DNA of 64,000 bases from a virus. Shown piece by piece: positions 7,401-15,209 of this stretch. The first letter of the stretch is position 1. Every line of letters starts with the position of its first letter. The notes under the pieces are model-generated. The model was not told the DNA's origin and did not search any database. It worked only from the letters and a program-made list of their open reading frames with translations. Location of the stretch: positions 1 through 64,000 of IMG/VR virus record IMGVR_UViG_3300042154_002696. One strand, 5' to 3'. Position numbers and translations under genes: made by a program.

Positions 7401-9818
7401 TGAAGTTCCTGAACTACCACTTGAACCAGCAACTCCTGAAGTTCCTGAACTACCACTTGAACCAGCAACGCCCGAAGTTCCTGATGAACCTGATGTTCCT
7501 GAACTACCCGAACTTCCATTAACACCGCTTGTTCCAGAACTACCTGAAGAACCGCTTGTTCCAGAACTACCACTAGTGCCGCTTGAACCTGATGAACCAG
7601 CATCTCCTGATGTACCACTTGAACCTGAAGAACCAGATGCTCCTGAAGAACCTGAACTACCGCTAGTTCCTGACGAACCAGAAGTTCCGTTAGTTCCTGA
7701 TGTACCACTTGAACCTGAACTACCTGAAGTACCGCTAGTACCTGATGAACCATCACCACCTGCAGCACCATTTAAGTTTGTTGACCAAGATGTAAGTGTT
7801 CCCGTTCCTGTTATTCCAAGAACTTTAAGAGTTAAAGAACCCGTTGATGGATTATAAGATACAACTTGTCCATTAAAGTAATCGGTAACACTATTTGCAA
7901 CAAGAATATCTTGAGATGTAGAATATGATAGATTTGTACTTGTTGTTAATGTTGTATTAACACCAACAGATAAAGTTGATAAATTAATTGATGTTGTTGA
8001 CACACCTGAATATTGTGGAGAAATTCCTGAAGTACCTGAAGAACCACTTGAACCATTTATCCCTGAGGTTCCTGAAGAACCTGAACTTCCGCTAGTGCCT
8101 GAACTACCTGATGAACCAGAAGTTCCTGAAGAACCAGAAGTTCCTGAAGAACCAGAAGTTCCTGAAGAACCGCTCGAACCTGAAGAACCGCTAGTTCCTG
8201 AAGAACCAGATGCACCTGAACTACCACTTGAACCTGAACTTCCGCTAGTTCCTGACGAACCACTTGAACCAAAACCTGAAGTTCCTGAAGAACCGCTTGA
8301 ACCAGATGTTCCTGAAGAACCTGAACTACCACTTGTACCTGAACTACCACTTGAACCTGAGCTGCCACTTGAACCACTTGTACCTGAAGAACCACTTGTT
8401 CCCGAAGAACCTGAAGTTCCACTTGAACCAGATGTTCCTGAAGAACCTGAAGAACCTGAAGTTCCTGAGCTTCCGCTTGAACCCGAACTTCCTGAAGAAC
8501 CGCTTGAACCTGAGCCAGATGTTCCCGAAGAACCTGAAGTTCCACTTGAACCAGATGTTCCTGAAGAACCTGAAGAACCTGAAGTTCCTGAGCTTCCGCT
8601 TGAACCTGATGTTCCTGAAGAACCTGAGATTCCGCTTGAGCCAGATGTTCCTGAAGAACCTGAACTTCCACTTGTACCTGAGCTTCCACTTGAACCAGAA
8701 GAACCTGAAGTTCCGCTCGAACCTGATGTTCCTGAAGAACCTGAAGTACCGCTTGAACCTGAAGAACCGCTAGTTCCTGATGAGCCAGATGTTCCTGATG
8801 AACCTGAACTACCACTTGTACCTGAGCTTCCACTTGAACCAGAAGAGCCTGAAGAACCACTTGAACCAGAACTACCGCTTGAGCCAGATGTTCCTGAAGA
8901 ACCAGAACTACCGCTTGAGCCAGATGTTCCTGAACTTCCGCTCGTTCCTGACGAACCACTTGAGCCAGAACTTCCACTAGTTCCAGACGACCCACTGGCA
9001 GTAAACCCCGAAACAACAACAGTACCACCATAATCATTGGTTAATGTTAAAGTTTGGGTTAAACTATCAAATGTTCCACCTGTAATATATGTGTCGGTAA
9101 GACCCGTAATTGTTATTGTTCCACCTGTTACATCATAAAGGAGTAAATCACCCGCAGCATAATCAAAAGTACCACCTGTGATTCCTGCTCCCTGACCTGT
9201 TGTTACACCCGTAACTTCAATTTCAGAACCTGTATTTGTTGTAAAAACTAATGTATCTCCCGTGTATGTTCCTCCTGTAATTACAGGATATGAACCATTA
9301 AAAATTTTCCACCTTGCATTATCCCTTGAAACTCCATTAACACCTTCAATTGTTGAACCCGTCCATGCAGAAATAAAATTTCTTCCTTCTTGACTTCTAG
9401 AATTAACGGTTGTAGTGTAATCACTAATATTAGTAACATTGGTTTGACCACTGATACCTGCCCATAATGTATCGTAATTTGGTATTGAGTATTGGTAAAT
9501 CAAGTTCTCTTCAACCACATAAACTAACATTCCTAATTTTCGTCTACCTGACGAAATATTATCAGAATGTAATGTTAATAATGTTGGGTTAAATGTATTA
9601 TTAGTTCCAATGGTTAATTGGATTGGTATTGTGTTTGCAGAAAATTCTTGTGAACCTGTACCTGAAAAAGTTAAATTTAAATCAGTTAAGTTATAAACTT
9701 CCATATAACCACCAACACCAAGTACCGAAAAATTGGTTCCTTGAACCGCATTTCTTGATATACTTATTGGACCGTCAGTTTGTTGACCTGTTATTGGATT
9801 TTTATATGGAAAAGACAT
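4440..9818 (-). CDS. Giant collagen-like fibre protein
   Basis: 1792 residues, ATG at 9818. Residues 1-about 272 form a globular beta-rich N-terminus. Four collagen-like Gly-X-Y blocks follow (about 273-596, 688-936, 1113-1493, 1663-1726), built almost only of GSS and GTS triplets. Between them are three globular inserts; inserts 2 (about 937-1112) and 3 (about 1494-1662) are homologous to each other (both begin near a V-(F/Y)-YFN motif and share a (D/N)R-(I/M)-(I/V)-V-(K/R) strand). The C-terminus ends GDIYLQYV. There is almost no Pro in the triplets, and blocks 3-4 carry repeated two-residue breaks (GTS-GS-GSS). Probably a long trimeric fibre; Ser/Thr density makes it a candidate for glycosylation. 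Confidence 0.85.
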   Translation of the reverse strand: MSFPYKNPITGQQTDGPISISRNAVQGTNFSVLGVGGYMEVYNLTDLNLTFSGTGSQEFSANTIPIQLTIGTNNTFNPTLLTLHSDNISSGRRKLGMLVYVVEENLIYQYSIPNYDTLWAGISGQTNVTNISDYTTTVNSRSQEGRNFISAWTGSTIEGVNGVSRDNARWKIFNGSYPVITGGTYTGDTLVFTTNTGSEIEVTGVTTGQGAGITGGTFDYAAGDLLLYDVTGGTITITGLTDTYITGGTFDSLTQTLTLTNDYGGTVVVSGFTASGSSGTSGSSGSSGSSGTSGSSGTSGSSGSSGSSGTSGSSGSSGSSGSSGSSGSSGSSGTSGSSGSSGTSGSSGTSGSSGSSGTSGSSGTSGSSGTSGSSGSSGSSGTSGSSGSSGTSGSSGISGSSGTSGSSGSSGTSGSSGSSGTSGSSGTSGSSGTSGSGSSGSSGSSGSSGSSGTSGSSGSSGTSGSSGTSGSSGTSGSSGTSGSSGSSGSSGSSGTSGSSGSSGTSGSSGSSGTSGFGSSGSSGTSGSSGSSGSSGASGSSGTSGSSGSSGSSGTSGSSGTSGSSGTSGSSGSSGTSGSSGSSGTSGINGSSGSSGTSGISPQYSGVSTTSINLSTLSVGVNTTLTTSTNLSYSTSQDILVANSVTDYFNGQVVSYNPSTGSLTLKVLGITGTGTLTSWSTNLNGAAGGDGSSGTSGTSGSSGSSGTSGTNGTSGSSGTSGSSGSSGASGSSGSSGTSGDAGSSGSSGTSGSSGTSGSSGSSGTSGVNGSSGSSGTSGSSGTSGVAGSSGSSGTSGVAGSSGSSGTSGADGSSGSSGTSGTSGSSGTSGSSGASGSSGSSGSSGTSGSSGSSGASGSSGTSGSSGSSGLSGTSGSSGSSGTSGSSGISGSSGSSGSSGSSGSSGASGSSGSSGTSGSSGTSGSSGSSGTNGSSGSSGTSGENGISAGQVFYFNESQNSDVSGYKVLSTEPSTATTQTVTTSLSGSAQNILVSDYITPQLGFSVIPAGVQRFHLNYLKPASNDDIDAYVEIQLANSSGTPIGPTITSSVVLIGWVSSVIPVEVNVDIVLPTTTIDPTNRMIVRLYLNNNDSTSHSVVYYTEGNAYYSFVLTSVGAIAGTSGSSGSSGSSGSSGSSGSSGTSGSSGSSGSSGSSGSSGTSGSSGTSGSSGSSGTSGSSGSSGSSGTSGLSGTSGSSGSSGTSGANGTSGSSGSSGSSGRSGSSGTSGSSGTSGSSGTSGSSGTSGSSGTNGSSGSSGTSGSSGSSGTSGSSGSSGSSGTSGVNGASGTSGSSGSSGTSGSGSSGSSGSSGTSGSGSSGSSGTSGSSGSSGTSGSGSSGSSGTSGSSGSSGTSGSSGSSGTSGSGSSGSSGSSGTSGSGSSGSSGSSGTSGSGSSGSSGTSGSSGSSGTSGSGSSGSSGSSGTSGSGSSGSSGTSGGAGSSGSSGTSGSGSSGSSGTSGSGSSGSSGTSGSSGSSGTSGSSGSSGTNGSSGSSGTSGINGFSTGLVYYFNPSSASTIPTYYVMDRDIYIGVGTTLTAAGAGNQLVGSFATIIGDPNITTIPSGNWNFEQFVSMNSNGGTPKLYAEIYARTSGGTETLIGTNSAVPHPIDDGTLIELYLFSVPVSATSVSSTDRIVVKFYANTLAGRTMTCYFEDATVSQVTTTLSPSSPGTSGTSGSSGSSGSSGSSGTSGGAGSSGSSGTSGSGSSGSSGTSGSGSSGSSGTSGSSGTSGISVTGVTANSVTFDDSGSGDASGISFDGSTPRTVSYNTLGANKVITSGTAAPSGGVDGDIYLQYV
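4640..9010 (-). repeat. GSS/GTS-coding triplet repeat tracts
   Basis: Long degenerate 9-bp repeats encoding Gly-Ser-Ser and Gly-Thr-Ser occupy most of this span (on the plus strand they read as variants of CCTGAAGAA, CCTGATGTT and CCACTTGAA), broken by the non-repeat inserts at roughly 7755-8030, 6480-7000 and 4830-5340. Repeats like these can change length by slippage or recombination. Confidence 0.85.
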
Positions 9819-9828
9819 ATTTTTTTTT

Positions 9829-12507
9829 TTAGATTTTAGTATTACCCTTAAAATAAATCGGGCTAGTTAATGTTGTGCCAACAGGTTGTAATCCGCTAAC
9901 TGGCATCCAAAGAACTCTGTATGTTCCAGCAGGAATGGCACAACCTGAAGGTATTGTAACGTTTATAGTTGATAATGAAGGTACTGGAATTGAACCAACA
10001 ATTGATGGATTACAAGCACTTCCATAAGAAATGTCAACAGTCATATTATTCATAGAGTTGTTAACACCATTTAATGGAATCCATATTGAATAGAAATAAT
10101 CTGTATTAACATTTACCGAACTTAACGGTATTTCTATACTACCAAAAGTATATTGAGATTGAGAACAACCGAATGAATCCGTACCTGACCCGCTAGTTTG
10201 TTTAATTAAACCATTAAAATCTGATACAGGTTCTATGTAGTTTCCAAAACCAGCAGTTGTGAATCCTGAATACTTCGCATATATTATTAAATCAGCGGCG
10301 TAATTATTAATAGGTGGTACACCACTATTTGAGAATCCAAAGAAGTTTGTTGCTCCACTATCGGACATATATTGACCAAGATTTAATGCCGAATTAGAAT
10401 CTTGAGGTTCAGGGAAGATATAAGCGTAATATGAAGGTGGCGTTGGTGTTGGAGTACTTGTCTGTGTTGGTGTTATTGTTGGAGTAACCGAAGATGTTGG
10501 TGTTGGAGATAATCCAGGTGTTGGAGTAGTTGTTGGAGTACTTGTGTTTGTAACCGTTGGAGTAACCGTTGGAGTTGTGGTATTTGTCGGAGTAGGTGTT
10601 GGAGTTGCATTAGTTGTTGGAGTATTTGTTGGTGTAGGTGTCGGAAGAATTAATCCACAATCAACACAATCAGGATTTAATAAACTATATTTGTCTTTTA
10701 ATATTCTAAAGTTGTGTTTGATTTGTCCTGCATTTAATGGTTCAGTGTACATCATAAATGTACTGATATCACCAATTAAACTACCACCAAAAATTTCTTC
10801 TAACTTAATGTTTGTTGTTAAACCAGAATAAATGGTGTTATTTAAATCATTTGTAGTTAAACATTCAGGGTCTTGTTGATAAGTTAAACCGCTCAACGCA
10901 TCAGGACATCCGCCTGAGAATGTTAAGTTGTCGTGAAGTCCTTGAGTTCCCCCACCAATTGAGATGTTATATGCAACACCAATTTGTTTTTCCTTTTCAA
11001 CGTTTAATAATCTTGGGATGATTTCCTCAAAGTTTTCTGTAACCAAAAATAATTTTCCGTTAACGTAGAACTTAAGAGTTCCCAATCTATATTTTTGTTC
11101 CTCCGTCCACATATCGTTAAACGTAACGACTTCGGTAGAGGATGGGTCATAAGGTTGTTCGTGGGTAAGTGGTGGTTCAATTAAACTTACACTTCTTCCT
11201 TCAAGAGTTGCAAAGTATACATCTTTTGTAATTAAACCAATTCCACCTTTATCATATAAATCACAAGTATCTAACCATTCATATCTTTCAAATACTGCAT
11301 CAATTTGAACCCAATGTTCAACATTAAGATATGTGGTTCCACTGCAATCCTCAAAAATACCTCTTGTTGAGCACCATTCAGTTATTGAGGTTCCTGTAAC
11401 ATAAGTTATTCCTGTTAAACAGGTTCCAGTACTTTCACATCCTCCAGTAATTCTATAAGTTTTAACACATAATCTTGGATTACCACTATCACCGCTTAAT
11501 CTTAACGATAAAGCGTTTGACACACCATCGTATAAAGGGTCTCTTTCAGGGTATTCTGCCGTTACCGTACAATCACATGCACAACCACAAAGACAAGTAG
11601 TTATTGTTCCACCTGATTGTTGATATACTTCCATACAATCAGAAGATGTATTTGCACTACTAGCACAACCACAAGTGTGCATACAAGTCAAACCTGAAGT
11701 AACTCTTGTATAACCCGTATCTTGTTTTGGTGAACCGTCAGCATAATGATAAAATTTATTCTCAGCTCTGGCACCCATATAAAAGAATGTTCCTTTATTG
11801 TTGGGATATCTTTGGTTAAGACCAACGGAAGTATTACCTGTCCATTGATACTTCAACGTAAACTCTGTTGTCCAACCTAAAGAAACTCTTTGTGGAAATA
11901 CTTGGTAATCATAACCTGGTATTTTATAAAATCCTTGAAAAAATCCTCCGTCTAAACTTGCAACATATCCTATGTCTCCACCTTCATTTTGGTAAGATAA
12001 ATCGTAGGTATATGAGTTATCATTCCATAATCTATTTTGAGTTGTAGTAAAACCTGTGATAGGATGAAGTTTCATTCTTCTATCATATTTGTATCTACTA
12101 AACTTATCTGTTGAATTAGTATATAATCCTGTGGTAATCTGTATGGTTTCACCCGACATATTTTGAACTAAACCATTATCAATTCCTGTTAATCCAACGT
12201 CACATAATTCAGTTGTGATAGGACAAAAGTTGGGGTCAACATTGTCGGGATTCCAATAATTCTCTGATACAATAGTATCGGCACTAAACACACAAGGTGA
12301 TACTTGACATAAAGTAGTACCACTACTATTAAAATCAAATTTAAAGGGCATTCTATTCCCATCATCTTCACCAATTAATAGAGGTGAAAAAATAACTTCT
12401 TGGTCATAACTTTTTTCGTCTGACGCAAGACAAATATCAGTTATTTCATTAACAGGTTTTAAACCAAATCTCCTAAAATTATATTGATTTATATTTTGAT
12501 ATGCCAT
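9829..12507 (-). CDS. Large virion protein with Cys-rich, lectin-like and Thr/Pro linker parts
   Basis: 892 residues, ATG at 12507. The first 270 residues look beta-rich and structural. A Cys-rich stretch follows (residues about 270-330, with CMHTCGCASS and CLCGCACDCT). Residues about 470-625 read like a concanavalin/LamG-type lectin domain, with GTLKFYVNGKLFLVTENF and the typical final helix MYTEPLNAGQIKHNFRILK. A linker of TPT-type repeats (about 635-705) leads to a C-terminal beta domain. It resembles phage tail proteins that carry carbohydrate-binding modules. It is the first gene of the leftward fibre block, with a TATTTATC box 8 nt before its ATG. Ligand unknown. Confidence 0.75.
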   Translation of the reverse strand: MAYQNINQYNFRRFGLKPVNEITDICLASDEKSYDQEVIFSPLLIGEDDGNRMPFKFDFNSSGTTLCQVSPCVFSADTIVSENYWNPDNVDPNFCPITTELCDVGLTGIDNGLVQNMSGETIQITTGLYTNSTDKFSRYKYDRRMKLHPITGFTTTQNRLWNDNSYTYDLSYQNEGGDIGYVASLDGGFFQGFYKIPGYDYQVFPQRVSLGWTTEFTLKYQWTGNTSVGLNQRYPNNKGTFFYMGARAENKFYHYADGSPKQDTGYTRVTSGLTCMHTCGCASSANTSSDCMEVYQQSGGTITTCLCGCACDCTVTAEYPERDPLYDGVSNALSLRLSGDSGNPRLCVKTYRITGGCESTGTCLTGITYVTGTSITEWCSTRGIFEDCSGTTYLNVEHWVQIDAVFERYEWLDTCDLYDKGGIGLITKDVYFATLEGRSVSLIEPPLTHEQPYDPSSTEVVTFNDMWTEEQKYRLGTLKFYVNGKLFLVTENFEEIIPRLLNVEKEKQIGVAYNISIGGGTQGLHDNLTFSGGCPDALSGLTYQQDPECLTTNDLNNTIYSGLTTNIKLEEIFGGSLIGDISTFMMYTEPLNAGQIKHNFRILKDKYSLLNPDCVDCGLILPTPTPTNTPTTNATPTPTPTNTTTPTVTPTVTNTSTPTTTPTPGLSPTPTSSVTPTITPTQTSTPTPTPPSYYAYIFPEPQDSNSALNLGQYMSDSGATNFFGFSNSGVPPINNYAADLIIYAKYSGFTTAGFGNYIEPVSDFNGLIKQTSGSGTDSFGCSQSQYTFGSIEIPLSSVNVNTDYFYSIWIPLNGVNNSMNNMTVDISYGSACNPSIVGSIPVPSLSTINVTIPSGCAIPAGTYRVLWMPVSGLQPVGTTLTSPIYFKGNTKI

Positions 12508-12515
12508 TTAATAAT

Positions 12516-12523
12516 GATAAATA
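12516..12523 (-). promoter_or_regulatory. Late-motif box TATTTATC (leftward)
   Basis: TATTTATC on the minus strand, 8 nt before the ATG at 12507, in the 52-nt divergent gap. It has a counterpart facing the other way at 12537. Confidence 0.5.
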
Positions 12524-12536
12524 CCTTATGTGTTAG

Positions 12537-12544
12537 TATTTATA
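12537..12544 (+). promoter_or_regulatory. Late-motif box TATTTATA (rightward)
   Basis: TATTTATA on the plus strand, 15 nt before the ATG at 12560. The context GTATTTATAGAT recurs at 33137-33148 before another rightward gene. The two boxes in this gap would fire in opposite directions. Confidence 0.5.
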
Positions 12545-12559
12545 GATAAAAAAGAAAAG

Positions 12560-13390
12560 ATGATTACAACAGATACAGAATTTTATTCATCGCCATATTA
12601 TTTTTTACTAAGAGATAAGGGAGAAAAATACTCCCTATACTACTCTGTGGAAGGAAATCTAAATGAAGCTCGTAAAAAAGACGAAGTAATTCATTTTGAA
12701 AAAAGTAAAGGGACTAAGGTTAAAAATCACCTTAAAAAAGTTGCTAAGGAGAAAAAAATTAAAACTACTAAAGGACTTAAGAAAGATTTAGAAGAATTAG
12801 TTAACTTAGATGGTGCATTATCTAACTCTAAAATACCAATTCTTGACCCAAAACTACACCCAAAGAAAACAATGGACCAAACTGTTGCTGCGGCAAGAAT
12901 AACAAATGACCCAATTTCTCGTGGTTATAGAACATATTATGGTGAGTCAGTTGAAGAAATTGATGAGATTGATATGTCAGGAGCATTCGGTTACGAAGAA
13001 ACTGAAGATATGGATGGTGAAGAAACTTACAAATATTTAGTTAAAAAGATGGGAATGGAACCTGACGATGCAAAAGAAAGAACAAAACAAAAAGGTCAGG
13101 ACCCAACAGGAAAAAAAGATAAGAAATCTCCATACTATAAAGATAAAAATTTCATAACAAGAGCAACGTTATCTGAAATCCAAAAACAAAAGATGATTAA
13201 AGTGGTGGAAGATTTATTAATGAATAAAAAAAATTCAGACAATTCTGAAGTTGGTAAAAAAGAAATGGGTAAAAGCATTGATGAATTACCATTATTAATT
13301 AGAAAAAATTTAAAAACACTTTTGAATCACGTTGAAAAAAATGGGTATTCAAAAGAAGATTTAATCAAACTGATAAAAAAAGGTGAATAA
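12560..13390 (+). CDS. Unknown phage protein, Lys-rich
   Basis: 276 residues from the ATG at 12560 (MITTDTEFYSSPYYFLL). A TTG at 12530 would add 10 residues but lies over the box at 12537, so it is rejected. The middle is rich in Lys and Glu (KVKNHLKKVAKEKKIKTTKG), then DPISRGYRTYYGESVEE and an acidic patch. The C-terminal 70 residues are predicted helical (ATLSEIQKQKMIKVVEDLL). No family recognised. It heads the rightward operon opposite the fibre genes. A late virion or assembly role is inferred from its late box. Confidence 0.65.
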   Translation: MITTDTEFYSSPYYFLLRDKGEKYSLYYSVEGNLNEARKKDEVIHFEKSKGTKVKNHLKKVAKEKKIKTTKGLKKDLEELVNLDGALSNSKIPILDPKLHPKKTMDQTVAAARITNDPISRGYRTYYGESVEEIDEIDMSGAFGYEETEDMDGEETYKYLVKKMGMEPDDAKERTKQKGQDPTGKKDKKSPYYKDKNFITRATLSEIQKQKMIKVVEDLLMNKKNSDNSEVGKKEMGKSIDELPLLIRKNLKTLLNHVEKNGYSKEDLIKLIKKGE

Positions 13391-13850
13391 AAACTTATAC
13401 GATAAAGAAATTGAGTTTCCGTCGGATAAACAAGAACATATGAGAAAATGTTTTCATATGGTAAAAAATGCCGATGAAAATACTGAAGGATATAATAGAA
13501 ATAAAGAACTTCAAGGACAAAAATTTATCACATATAAACAATTAAAAAGAATAAAAAACTTTTTTGATAACTTTAAAGGTAACCACAAAGAACCTTCATT
13601 TATTTTAAATGGTGGTGTTGAAATTAAAAATTGGGTTAACGATGAGTTAAGAAAAATGAGGGATTATCTTAAAAACACCAAAACCAATAAAATGGATACT
13701 GGTATGATGAATCAATTTATTGACCCTCACGAGAAAAAAGATTTTACAAATGTAAGACCCTCTCAAGAACATTCCAGAACCGTTGATAAATATAATGCAT
13801 CGGTAACCGAAAGTTTAAAGAGAATAAACGAACTAATATCAAAAATATAA
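13383..13850 (+). CDS. Unknown phage protein
   Basis: 155 residues if the GTG at 13383 is used, overlapping the previous gene's stop by 8 nt; the next in-frame ATG is at 13440. The GTG is preferred because the overlap is typical of this operon. The product is charged and mostly helical, with KYKQLKRIKNFFDNFKG-like helices, a central GGVEIKNWVNDELRKMRDYLK and a C-terminal helix ending SLKRINELISKI. There is no membrane segment, signal peptide or recognisable domain. It likely works with its neighbours at 12560 and 13855. Confidence 0.6.
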   Translation: MNKNLYDKEIEFPSDKQEHMRKCFHMVKNADENTEGYNRNKELQGQKFITYKQLKRIKNFFDNFKGNHKEPSFILNGGVEIKNWVNDELRKMRDYLKNTKTNKMDTGMMNQFIDPHEKKDFTNVRPSQEHSRTVDKYNASVTESLKRINELISKI

Positions 13851-13854
13851 AATT

Positions 13855-14148
13855 ATGTCACAACAAATCCCTGTAGATTTAAATCAAACAGAACCAAACG
13901 CACTTTCTTCTGTCGCTGACCAAGAAAGAGCAAAATTAATCCCAAAAAACGACTATAATAAAGTTGGTAATGAATACTCTTCAGTTAATAAAGACGCTAT
14001 TGCAGACGGAGACTCTTTAGGTAGAGGTACGGGAACATTCTTAGATGTTTATAACACGGCAGCTGGAACAATAGAAGATGTTGCTGAAAGAAAAAACGAA
14101 ATAAAAATAAATAAATTCAACCAATCAAAAGTTTATCCTGATTTCTAA
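13855..14148 (+). CDS. Small unknown phage protein
   Basis: 97 residues, ATG at 13855, 4 nt after the previous stop; its TAA shares a base with the next ATG (TAATG). The product is hydrophilic and low in aromatic residues (MSQQIPVDLNQTEPNALSSV ...), with an acidic Gly-rich middle (DGDSLGRGTGTFLDVY) and a short Lys/Asn-rich tail. No domain recognised. It may be a small virion or internal protein. Confidence 0.6.
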   Translation: MSQQIPVDLNQTEPNALSSVADQERAKLIPKNDYNKVGNEYSSVNKDAIADGDSLGRGTGTFLDVYNTAAGTIEDVAERKNEIKINKFNQSKVYPDF

Positions 14149-14528
14149 TGAAATTACAAGAAACATTAAAAAGTTTAATTTGCGAAATTGCTTCTTTAGA
14201 TAGTGTTATAGATGCTATTAAACAAAAGCAACGCGTTATTATCTATTATGATGGTGATGAGCCAGGTGGTAGAGGATTAAGAGAAATTGAACCAGTATGT
14301 TTAGGTGTTAGTAAAGCAGGTAATAAAGTTGTCAGAGCTTGGGATAGTGAAGGTGCGTCTCACACGGGTTATAAAGGAGAACAACCTTTGCCTGGTTGGA
14401 GACTATTTAGATTAGATAAAATCTTAAGTTTAAAACCAACAGGAGAAAATTTTACAGAAATGAAACCAAATTTCAATCCTAATGGTGACAAAAGCATGAT
14501 TAGCGTTATTATTATAAGTAAATTTTAA
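14148..14528 (+). CDS. Stand-alone WYL-domain protein
   Basis: 126 residues, ATG at 14148. Residues about 18-105 match the WYL pattern: an AIKQKQRVIIYY strand, then REIEPVCLGVSKAGNKVVRAWD, then WRLFRLDKILSLKPTGENF. In bacteria WYL domains sense ligands, often nucleotides or nucleic acid, and are usually fused to a helix-turn-helix; none is present here. The N-terminus MKLQETLKSLICE ends in I-C-E, like T4 capsid-targeting peptides cut by the prohead protease, so packaging is possible (inference). WYL is my best family call; the exact function is unknown. Confidence 0.65.
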   Translation: MKLQETLKSLICEIASLDSVIDAIKQKQRVIIYYDGDEPGGRGLREIEPVCLGVSKAGNKVVRAWDSEGASHTGYKGEQPLPGWRLFRLDKILSLKPTGENFTEMKPNFNPNGDKSMISVIIISKF

Positions 14529-14532
14529 AAAC

Positions 14533-15153
14533 ATGGATAGATTAATGGAAAAATTGGCTTTATCTAAAGCCATTATGGATAAAGCGGAAGGTATAAAAAG
14601 TACCCGCACAATGAATGATGGATTACCTCCAACATCACTACAACAATTTGATGCTCCTGCTGCGAAATATAACATTCCTGATGAGTTCTTACGAGAAAAT
14701 AATTCAGTTCAACAACCTTATTTGTCAGAAGTTCCAAGAGAGAATACAAAACCAGTTGGTGTTCCGACGGTGGACGCAATTAAGAATTCTAAATTACCTG
14801 ATGAAATTAAAAGGTTAATGATGGAACACCCTATTGCTCAACCTCAACAACAAAATGTAACAATGTCTGATGAGCTTATTGAAAGGGCAACAAGATTAAT
14901 GAAGAAAAATGATGGTAGTTATCTTCCTGAATCCGCAAAAAAACCAGCATCAACCGCAACACCACAACAAACTAATGTTGGAACAATTGACTATAAATTA
15001 ATTAAAAAAATGATTAATGAGGCAGTTAATGACGCATTACAAGAAAATGGTTTAATTGTTGAATCTACTGAAAAATCTAATGAAGTTTTTAACTTTAAGG
15101 TAGGTAAACATCTATTTGAAGGTAAAATTACCAAAATTAAAAAATTGTCTTAA
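14533..15153 (+). CDS. Unknown protein, possible virion component
   Basis: 206 residues, ATG at 14533. The N-terminal helix MDRLMEKLALSKAIMDKAEG is followed by a low-complexity Pro/Gln/Asn-rich middle (QQFDAPAAKYNIP, HPIAQPQQQNV), and the last 70 residues form a helix (DYKLIKKMINEAVNDALQE) then a short beta part (FNFKVGKHLFEGKITKIKKL). The layout of a disordered middle with small ordered ends fits a virion-associated or assembly protein. It is the last gene of the first rightward group; a 56-nt gap with a box-like sequence follows. No family recognised. Confidence 0.6.
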   Translation: MDRLMEKLALSKAIMDKAEGIKSTRTMNDGLPPTSLQQFDAPAAKYNIPDEFLRENNSVQQPYLSEVPRENTKPVGVPTVDAIKNSKLPDEIKRLMMEHPIAQPQQQNVTMSDELIERATRLMKKNDGSYLPESAKKPASTATPQQTNVGTIDYKLIKKMINEAVNDALQENGLIVESTEKSNEVFNFKVGKHLFEGKITKIKKLS

Positions 15154-15182
15154 CCACTTTATTTTTTACCGATAAATTACTA

Positions 15183-15190
15183 TATTTCTA
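15183..15190 (+). promoter_or_regulatory. Possible promoter before the sugar cassette
   Basis: TATTTCTA, one mismatch from the late box, 19 nt before the ATG at 15210. The overlapping TATATTTC at 15181 also resembles the Bacteroidota -7 box TAnnTTTG with one mismatch. Which type it is, if either, cannot be told by eye. Confidence 0.3.
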
Positions 15191-15209
15191 AAAAATATAT
15201 TAATTTATT

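Noticed and set aside
8095-9033. A 312-codon plus-strand frame rich in Pro-Glu-Val inside the collagen-like gene, with other long frames nearby (5336-8057).
   Set aside because: They are shadows of the 9-bp repeats: a GSS/GTS repeat keeps all frames open. No separate start signal and no sensible protein composition.
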